Assembly: GCA_936432065.2 (NCBI GenBank)
Contig: OW386290.2
Span: 140,875,677 to 140,939,676 of the forward strand
Reading direction: 5' to 3'
Source of the DNA: Rutpela maculata
Lineage: Eukaryota > Arthropoda > Insecta > Coleoptera > Cerambycidae
Length of the DNA: 64,000 nucleotides
Under the pieces are notes generated by a model, which searched no databases, was not told the origin of the DNA, and was given only the letters and a program-made list of their open reading frames with translations. Both the position numbers and the translations under genes were made by a program. Below, one piece after another: positions 56,690 through 64,000 of this stretch. Position 1 is the first letter of the stretch, and every line of letters begins with the position of its first letter.

Positions 56690-56935
56690 AGATGAAAAAC
56701 TACAAAGAAATAGTGTCCAGCATGGTAGAAAAATTCGGAAAATTAGTTTGTCTAGTGAATATGGAACTACATTTCCTGCATTCTCATATAGACCAGTTTC
56801 CAGAAAATTTACATGAATAGAGCATGGTGAACGTTTTCACCAAAGGAAATTGAGCGTAGATATCAAGGTCGATGATATGTTAATATGATGGCAGACTACT
56901 GTTGGACATTGAAAAGGAATGTGAAAACAAAAAGA
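56690..56935 (+). pseudogene. Gene X, C-terminal end, second arm
   Basis: Plus-strand pieces MKNYKEIVSSMVEKFGKLVC, MELHFLHSHIDQFPENLHE, a stop, GERFHQ-like VFTKG in a shifted frame, then GRLLLDIEKECENKKNKTKK (basic tail). It is homologous to 52370-52523 plus the 54870-55345 copy, in the opposite orientation, and lacks the copia fragment. At least three frame breaks. Confidence 0.7.
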
Positions 56936-57425
56936 ATAAAACGAAGAAGAGAACCATTACTCAGATCATTTGAAGACAAAAGACTACGGTACCACAGAAA
57001 ATAATAAATCAGGATAAATAAGAAATTATGACCTGATTGGTTGAAACTGACATCAGTGTTGTGTTCAGTGGACAAAAATACATCTAATACATCGTGTACT
57101 TATTGAAAATGTTTAATTTTTATTTTAGACACTATTCTGCCCTGTTTTAAGCTGTTTTTCGTAGTTAACAAAAAATACTGATCTGATGGAGCAAGACTGA
57201 TATAGTGTTCGTGTTCAGCGGTCAAAAATACATCGAATACATGGTCTTTGTTTAAAATCTTTAATTTATATTTTAAACCCTATTCTGGCATGTTTTTTTC
57301 GTGGTTAACAAAAAATTTTGACCTAATTTTGTAAAATTGACATCGGGATCGTGTTCAGGGTTCAAGAATACATCGAAGAATACATATGAAACCCCAGAAA
57401 ATTGACTTTTTTATGTGTGCCTGTG

Positions 57426-58117
57426 TTGTTGCTTGCCGCTTACAACCTCCAAGATAGGAAATTGTAAATGTTTTTTGACAAATAAATTAGCCGTAAAAAC
57501 AGAGAAATACAAGACAAAATTTTTTTCATTTCATTACCACATTACAAAGCGTACAATAAAAAAATTATTTTGTTATTGGAAAAGAGCCATCACGCAATAA
57601 CATCAAACACTTACCATACAGCCATACATACACACAGCACACCACAACCATTAAATAAATCACACCGACTAAAGAAAACATAATTCTAAAACATAACAAA
57701 TTAAGTGTCAGCCTCAGAGCAAGTGATGAAGACATTCTTCGATATCAGCAAGCCAGGGCAAGCATCGGTGTAGGACGGAAAATCCTATACTTCAACAAAC
57801 ACTGTCAGGTTGCAGGCTCATTCGGTTTGTTTCATGCTGAAGAGAGCTAACAAGCTCGAAACCAGCTGCGGCTTCCGGATAACAGAACGTGCCTGCTGAG
57901 GCAGAATTCGTTGCAAACAAAGAGTCTCGCCAGTTAAGTATGTGGAATTGGGCCCATCGGCTTATTGGGCTATTCATTCACATGAACGTTGCTTAATAAA
58001 ATATATAATAAACCTCTGTCTCCTATATTACCAGAGTTATGGGGGTAACAACTTTAAAATTAATTTTTTTCAAAACTATTGAAGATACTTAAATGAAATT
58101 AATAGGAGACGTTAATA
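57426..58117. other. No recognisable feature
   Basis: A GC-richer patch at 57800-57970 (GCTAACAAGCTCGAAACCAG, GAACGTGCCTGCTGAGGC) has no partner in the window. The minus-strand frame across it has no motif. Confidence 0.4.
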
Positions 58118-58322
58118 CAGTGCGTGTAATTGCGAAATGGGCATGTACATCCACGTAGCGCGAGAGATGTGACAACTCAGCAATAGTAAAATTCGCCTGC
58201 CGGCCGGCACTCGACTACTGAAGTATCGAAGTATCCCAGCTCTGTTATTTCATTTTAGTCAACTGGCACACGCGATGTTGTAATTCTTACTTCCCATGTC
58301 TAGCGTTCCATTACACGCACGG
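58118..58322. mobile_element. Short foldback MITE with CAGTGCGTGTAAT ends
   Basis: CAGTGCGTGTAAT and ATTACACGCACGG are inverted, with GGGCATGT/ACTTCCCATG matches further in. The C-A-G-T-G end fits the hAT YARNG form. The 8-bp flanks do not match. Confidence 0.6.
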
Positions 58323-59025
58323 TATAAAATAGTTTTATATTTTTACATTTTTTTTACATTCCTATTACGTCATTTGGTATATTTAAAAAATAATTAATTT
58401 TTGAGGGTGCTGTTTTTATATCAACCCCTAGAGTGACACCTACCAAAAAAAATCTATATTATTTAGCACTGACATAATTATCGTGGGTAAAAATTACTGC
58501 AAGGTCAGATTGGTAAAAGGTGCTTAAAATATAAACATAGGTAATAAACAATAACATAGGCACACAAAAAAGATTTAAGTTCGAAGACCTAGACCACTGA
58601 ATTCCTACTCATTTGGTTGCTAATAATCAAAAAAATATACTACTACTTCTAGCTTGGCTTGCAATTATTATTATTATTTTTTTGCTTGAGAAGTATTGAT
58701 TTTGTTAGACAATATGGTTAGGCCATTTTAGTTAATCCACAGTAATATCTCCTCGTAAAATGAGAAATAAAAAAGTATACCCTCTTATCCCCTGTAACTG
58801 TGGACATACTGTAGATACTATTGTTTTATTATATATTCTTTTTGTAACTTTTTTACGGTGTTTTGTCATAACTGTTACAAGGAAATTATACTGATGAATT
58901 CATTTTTAAAGAGGCTACCAATTTATACCATTAAATGTAGGGAGCCCTGTTTAAAAAAATATCGATGACCTATCGCTTTGTCAAACACGGCGCAAAAAGC
59001 AAGAAGAACTGCAGAAGAATGATAA
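58323..59025. other. No recognisable feature
   Basis: A+T-rich sequence up to the TAA target site of the next element. No coding signal. Confidence 0.45.
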
Positions 59026-59859
59026 CACAGCCACACAAAAAAAAAGTTTTGTGCAGCGAACCGAATTATATGAATTTGGTGTATTTTTCGACGCCGAATC
59101 CAAATCCGTAGTCCAAAAAAGGATCTATCGTGTCAGTTTTGTTTCTTAGTCAAAATGGTGTAAAATCATAGAAATAATGTAATACCTCTTAATGTAGTGT
59201 GAAAAAAGGTAGATGTTTTGTAGTCGAAAGTAGATAATATAAATTCGAGCCACAATAAGCTATTTCTATGAATTAAACCGAAATCTGCTCTAATGGGCTA
59301 TCGCTAAAACTTAAAAGATGCAGGTGAGTGAAAATAACATGTACAAAGGCCAAATTTTTGCAAAATATTTGACTCTGGTGCGACAACCCGCCATTACTAT
59401 CAAATTGTAGAGACTCAACCCTATGGAAGGTTAAAACTACACCCGCCCCTCGTAGGTTTCAAAGGGAAAAAAAAATGAGGATTTTGTAGTTTTGGGCAGG
59501 GTGATCAAATATGAAGTAAATTCGTTCCAACCATTAATACATGACTAGAGACTACCCTTAAAAAGTGGTAAGAATTACCCCCATGCTTAAGTGTTACATA
59601 TGGGTGCTATTGGAATTCGGAAAGGGTCAAATACTTGTAGCTCATTGTGCCAAATATATAAATCTGATACGACAACCACCCAATCTTTTTAATAAGGTTG
59701 AAAATCACCTCTATGGGGGGGGGGGGGTAACGACTACTCCCACATATGGACGGAAATAGATAAACGGAAATTTAGTTAATTTAGGTATATACAGGGCCAG
59801 CCTTGGGGGGGGGGGGGACTGTGCCCCGCTCGAGGGCGCTGTACCACAGGGGACGCCAC

Positions 59860-61214
59860 TAGGGATTGCAATTTACCGGAAGTTTTAATAACCGGTAAAT
59901 CGGTAAATAAAAATGTAAATAACCGGTTAACCGGTATTTACCGGTAAATTTTAAAATGGATGATTAGGGTGGCGAAAATGGCAATTGTCTTTTTCCATGT
60001 ACAAAATTATCTAAATTTAACAAAAAACATTTTTATATACGTATATTTGATATAATGAACAAACAAAAGGTTTTTTTATCAACAGTAAAATTACAAGAGC
60101 TTTTTTTTTATCGGATAAATTTATCTTTGTAATAAAATAATTTTACCAATCATTGATTTTATAAGAAAAACTGAGATGAAAAAAATCGCGTGACCGGAGG
60201 TCGAGCGATTTTGTCAAATGTCAGTTTTTCGAGCAAAATTACTGATTGGCAAAATTTTGAGATAAAAATAAATTTATCCATAAAAGAAAAGCTCGAGTGT
60301 TTTTTGGCGAGATAAATTAACGACAGAATATGAATGTGAACGAACAACAACAATAATTTATTAAAAATAATTATAATTTTCCCAAAACAACTCATATCGT
60401 ACAGTATAGTTTCCACAATACAATACCTAAAAATTATAGCTGACAGTACAGATTTCATAATGACGTGCGACTACCAGGCTTTTGAGGAACAGGCATTTTT
60501 ATCGGTGATAAAAAACGATGCACCTTTTTTATCGCTGTCAAAGTGACAAAAATGTGACTGTTAAATAGACTTTTTTATATATAGGAGTTAATTTATCAAA
60601 AGGAAAAAATATAAATGAAATAATTATTCTGCAAATAACAAAAATATCCCTTTAAATAACAAAAATTATAAACATAAACTCAAATAGGGCATTTACTGAA
60701 TACCTAATCTAAAAATACAATATTTTTTAAAAATAGCGTGTTAAAAGGGTTAGTTTTTCAAAGCTATATCTGTTAGTCGTCTGATATTTGTGCATGGAAT
60801 ACCACCAGCTGAAGATGCCCTTCCTCAATCGATATTGGTGGGTGGATAAGTTAATAAGAATTGATAATAACATACTTCTAAATGTATTCCACGGATATTT
60901 GCGGCAGTGAAATATTCAATTTTCTGTCGTAAGATATTGTCAATGTCTCTCTTGTATTTCTTAGGGCTTGGTGTTTGGAGTTTACTTTTTATAATATTAT
61001 TTATTTATTGTTAAAAGTGCTTGGTGTTGGGACAGTCACTCTGTATTTAGTGAATACTAGTCAGTGACATAAATAGAAACGTTGAATACGTGACATATCG
61101 TAAGTTCAGAATTTACCGAAATAACCGGTAAAAAATTAAAATAACCGGTAATTATCGTCATGTGATTTTTGTCCTAATAACTGGTTAACCGGTTAACCGG
61201 TAATGCAATCCCTA
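59860..61214. mobile_element. hAT-like element nested in the previous one, perfect 8-bp TSD (GACGCCAC)
   Basis: Ends TAGGGATTGCAATTTACCGG and CCGGTAATGCAATCCCTA, flanked by GACGCCAC at 59852-59859 and 61215-61222. Both subterminal regions are rich in AACCGGTTAACCGGT motifs (59890-59955, 61116-61202). It is 1355 bp without a transposase; the minus-strand frame at 60159-60458 has no transposase motif. Confidence 0.93.
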
Positions 61215-61307
61215 GACGCCACGAGCTTAATATACCTTTTTTTTCTAGGAAAATCCATGAGGACAAAAAATTTTCTTTTGGATCTTACCCCCTCATTCAG
61301 GTCGAAA

Positions 61308-61442
61308 ATAGTATATTATATTACTAGGAGTAGAACGCACTCTTTTTTTGTGTTAAGATTTGCGGCTGAGGAAGCCGAAGCCGCAAACTGGGCGAAACAC
61401 AAAAAAAGGCGTTCTGCTCCGTGTAATATATACTATTTTTTC
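61308..61442. repeat. Palindrome, ~60-bp arms
   Basis: GAAAATAGTATATTATATTA..GTAGAACGC..TTTTTTTGTGTT..GCGGCT pairs with AGCCGC..AACACAAAAAAAGGCGTTC..TAATATATACTATTTTTTC. It creates the open frame at 61203-61484, which I regard as non-coding. The blocks TTCAAGCGTATTAAAATG (61442) and CATTTTAATACGCTTGAA (61739) form a second inverted pair around the next repeat. Confidence 0.78.
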
Positions 61443-61557
61443 TTCAAGCGTATTAAAATGCAAAAATTCATTTATTTATCATAAATGTACAAATATTCAA
61501 ACTACAGTCTTACATGTTGACACAATATGACAAGTGGCTAGTGGATAGCGCGCCACC

Positions 61558-61705
61558 GGTGGCTTTCGGTATTAACATTATGTTACTAGTAAAACAATAC
61601 CCACTCCGGCGGCGCTTTCGGAACTAACATTATGTTACTAGTAAAACAATGTCCACTACGGTGGCGTTCGGTACTAACATTTTGTTACTAGTAAAACAAT
61701 GTCCT
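61558..61705 (+). repeat. Three tandem units of about 51 bp
   Basis: Each unit carries TAACATTATGTTACTAGTAA followed by AACAATRYCCACT and GGYGGC. Units start near 61570, 61622 and 61672. The core ATGTTACTAGTAAAAC is itself partly palindromic. Confidence 0.82.
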
Positions 61706-62109
61706 ACTTCTACTTCTGTTTTTGGTGACATAATTTAAACATTTTAATACGCTTGAAGAAAAACATTTTTTTTTGGATTTCACCTCCCTCCGCTCATCAA
61801 TTTTGAGATGAGGTCAGAAAATTGTTTTTTTCCGACTTGACCAGAAAAAAGGGCGCTTTTTAAAATTCCGCACGAGGGCGCTTGATGAACTAAAGCCGGC
61901 CCTGGGTATATAGCTTGCATATATATAAAAAAATGGTCACTGAAGAGATATGTCCTACATATATGACTAAAAAAAAGGAAAAGAAAACCACGGAAAAGAC
62001 ATTTTGAAGATAAGAGAGAAAAATCATAAGAAAAGAAAGTATTTGGATTGGTGGTCGAAAATATGATATAAATAGGAAAAAGAATAGCTTTACACAGATT
62101 AAAAGATAT

Positions 62110-63020
62110 GGTGCGGGAGCTAAGTGGCTTTTTCGGACACTCATCGTTACAAACATTTTCTATGCGCTGATTAATTCTATCGAACTTAAATAACGACAAA
62201 ATAGACTTCTGGCATATGTCAGCCCGTCGAGTTGGCCATGGTTCAAGATATAAAAATCATTGAAATTATATCATCGTTACAAAGCCATTTTTTTTTGTGC
62301 GTACACATTTTATGTTTAGAATGAATAAAATAAGATCGCCAGAAAGTGTGGGCCATCAGGGGCGCAACCAGAAAGGTGAAAGATGTAAAAAAGCGGAGTT
62401 ATATAACATGATTGTTTTGAGGTTGAGCATGTTTATTTAAATGTTTTGAATACAGAAAAAAAATCCCAGAAAGAAACTCCCGTCAGTAAGGCTAGCCAGA
62501 AAGAAAATGTTTAGGATTTTTGAAAAAAATTGGATTTTTTTCCGCATATTTCATCTCAGAACTCTAAACTCATCGTTACAAGTTCTGGCTCCTTTTTAAA
62601 ACGTAAATATAAGCTCCTTCAACAATAGAATAGCCTCCCCGTAAAGTTCTTAGTGTCAAGAAAAGTACCATAGGCTCTTAAATATACAGGAATTTAACAC
62701 TTTCGGCTAACTTGACTCCGTACCGTGTCTAAGATGTATTGTATCATTATTACCTTTCTGGCTGCGCCTCCTGACGGCCCACACTTTCTGGCGATCTTAT
62801 TTTATTCATTCTAAACATAAAATGTGTACACACAAAAAAAATGAGCCTTGTAACGATGACATGATTTCACTGATTTTTAAACAGTGTTCGTGACGCTCCT
62901 GACAGGAGGTGCCCCATCAGAAATCGATTTTATGAATCGTTATCATCCATTAAACCATAAAAATATCTCAAAGTTCATAAAACGATGAGCTGCCGAAAAA
63001 GCCACCTAGCTCCCGCTCTA
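62110..63020. mobile_element. Foldback MITE family B, complete copy
   Basis: Ends GGTGCGGGAGCTAAGTGGC and GCCACCTAGCTCCCGCTC are inverted. The arms (about 250 bp each) share TGGCTTTTTCGG, AAATCA[T/G]TGAAAT..ATCATCGTTACAA and GATCGCCAGAAAGTGTGGGC with its inverse. The centre (62360-62765) matches the centre of the copy at 37660-38348 in opposite orientation. No TSD was identified. Confidence 0.82.
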
Positions 63021-64000
63021 ATAAATAAGTTGATAAATGTCAAGGTTGAATAAGCTTTTAAGCAGGTATGGTATAATAAATAAAACACAACTCGCTAATG
63101 CTTAATGTGTGAATTTACTCCATATTTGTCTAAAACTACAAATCCCTGAATTTTTGTTCCAGGATATTAGAAGTAATGAAATCCGTCCGTCTGTAGGGGT
63201 AGTTTTTACCCCCCCCCCAATAGGGATAATTTTCAACCTTATTAAGATTGGGTGGTTGTCGTACCAGATTTGTATATTTGGCAAGATGAGCGTAGTAGCT
63301 CCTTTCCGAATTTTAATACACACCTATATGCATCATTTGAGCACAGGTAGAGACAAGTCATGTGTTGGTGGTTGGAACGAATTCACTCCATATTTGTTCA
63401 CCCTGCCTAAAACTACAAAAGCCTCAATTTTTTTCCAGTTTTGGAACCTATGAGGGGTTGAGGTTGAGTCTCTACCATTTGAGAGTAATGGCTGGTTGTC
63501 GCACCAAAGTCAAATATTTTGCACTAAGAGATACAGAAATTTGGCCTTTGTACATGTTATTCATTCACACTCACCTGCGTTTTTTGAGTTTTAGCGGTAG
63601 TTTTCACCCCCCATAAGGGCGGATTTCGGTTTAATTTATAGAAATAGCTTACTGTGGCTCGAATTTATATTCTCTACTCTCCACTACAAAACATTTACCA
63701 TTTTTCACACTTCATTAAGAGTTGTTACATTATTTCTACGATTTTACACCATTTTAAGGGATGTTTTTGTCTAAAAAACGAAACTGACACGATAGATCTT
63801 TTTCTGGACCACGTATTCGAATTCAGCGTCGAAAAATACACCAAATTCATATAATTTGGTCCGTTGCACAGAACTTTTTTTTTGTGTGGCTGTGTAATTT
63901 TTTTTTACTAATTAACCTGTTTTTGCAGGAGAAAAAATATGAATTTTATTCCTTACATTCGGGACGCAGTGTATGTTTCACTCTGGTATTTTGCATTAGT

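Larger units (their letters stand above)
51923..57425. mobile_element. Gene-X element 2: inverted ends with subterminal repeats and gene-X tails in both arms
   Basis: The left end CACAGGCACACAGAAAAAAA and right end (inverse of CACAGGCACACATAAAAAAG) match. Inward, both arms carry the same three-unit subterminal array of about 105-130 bp with GAACACGAT[T/C]CCGATGTCA and TTTTTTGTTAACCACGAAAA. Both then reach a gene-X 3' end pointing outward: minus strand at 52370-52523, plus strand at 56690-56935. The flanks (TTA left, TTG right) do not match, so no TSD is proved. The structure could be one foldback element or two head-to-head elements. Confidence 0.7.
59792..61904. mobile_element. hAT-like element with perfect 8-bp TSD (GGTATATA)
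   Basis: Ends CAGGGCCAGCCTT and AAAGCCGGCCCTG, flanked by GGTATATA at 59784-59791 and 61905-61912. CGAGGGCGCT / CGAGGGCGCTTG blocks lie just inside both ends. YARNG termini and an 8-bp TSD are the hAT signature. It holds a nested hAT-like element (59860-61214), a palindrome at 61308-61442 and a 51-bp triple repeat at 61558-61705. No transposase remains. Confidence 0.92.
59026..63894. mobile_element. 4.9-kb long-TIR element with TAA duplication, CACAGCCACAC ends
   Basis: Ends CACAGCCACACAAAAAAAAA and the inverse GTGTGGCTGTG, with TAA at 59023-59025 and 63895-63897. The arms are inverted over about 720-730 bp (59026-59757 and 63176-63894). Shared blocks are TATGAATTTGGTGTATTTTT, GGCCAAATTTTTGCAAAATA-like and AAGATTGGGTGGTTGTCGTA-like. 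The ends resemble those of the gene-X elements (CACAG[G/C]CACAC, A-run, then a TATTTTTCGACGCCGAATC block like the GTATT..GACCGCTGAACACG unit). It has no gene of its own. The interior holds nested elements at 59792-61904 and 62110-63020. The element length without these is about 1.8 kb. Confidence 0.88.

Noticed and set aside
51923..57425. Two LTRs of a retrotransposon
   Set aside because: The terminal repeats are inverted, not direct, so they cannot be LTRs of the embedded copia fragment.
61203..61484. A 93-residue protein
   Set aside because: The frame spans a palindrome and has no family motif.
63900..64000. Splice acceptor and start of an exon (CCTGTTTTTGCAG then an ATG)
   Set aside because: The pyrimidine tract and AG look plausible, but less than 80 bases follow, with no coding evidence.

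Overview
This is an A+T-rich stretch of an animal nuclear genome, almost certainly an insect or other arthropod with a large, transposon-loaded genome. The evidence is the repeat content: several decayed CR1/Jockey-group LINEs, a copia pol fragment, a tRNA-derived SINE, a 5S-rRNA-derived SINE, many hAT-like and other foldback MITEs, and (TCTG)n-bearing repeats. I found no intact host gene, no functional tRNA or rRNA gene, no CRISPR array and no prokaryotic signal. The species cannot be fixed from the sequence alone.

Layout. 1-1197 is the subterminal repeat end of a long-TIR element, split by repeat family A. 3590-7110 (minus) is one copy of an unnamed transposon-like gene ('gene X'), cut in two by a 5'-truncated LINE at 4541-6357 with 7-bp target-site duplications (TSDs). 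7.3-15.6 kb is a mosaic of foldback elements, two more LINE remnants (9345-10290, 11845-12760), a tRNA-SINE and an hAT-type MITE. 16.6-19 kb is a decayed LINE with an ORF1-like region. 20-34 kb is mainly family A copies, near-perfect palindromes (21.2, 27.4 kb), an RT scrap, a 1.77-kb long-TIR element and a 30-bp minisatellite. 35-51 kb holds LINE fragments on both strands, a 5S-derived SINE with a perfect 13-bp TSD, several MITEs, a possible hammerhead-like motif, and a MITE nested in a foldback. 51923-57425 is a second gene-X element whose two inverted ends each carry a gene-X 3' end; a copia gag-pol fragment sits inside the gene-X reading region. 59026-63894 is a 4.9-kb long-TIR element with a TAA TSD, containing two hAT-like elements nested one inside the other (each with a perfect 8-bp TSD) and a further MITE.

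The most interesting system is gene X and its element. The gene encodes an N-terminal Cys-rich region, then conserved acidic blocks (FIDASK, ADLKV, a CxxC, DEHGERFHQ) that look like a DDE/RNase-H-type transposase. The elements end in CACAGGCACAC followed by an A-run and 100-150-bp subterminal repeats containing 'GTGTTCAGCG'. The gene-less 59026-63894 element shares nearly the same terminus, so it may be mobilised by the same protein. The functional assignment is inference; the nested structure, TSDs and reading-frame continuity are directly visible.
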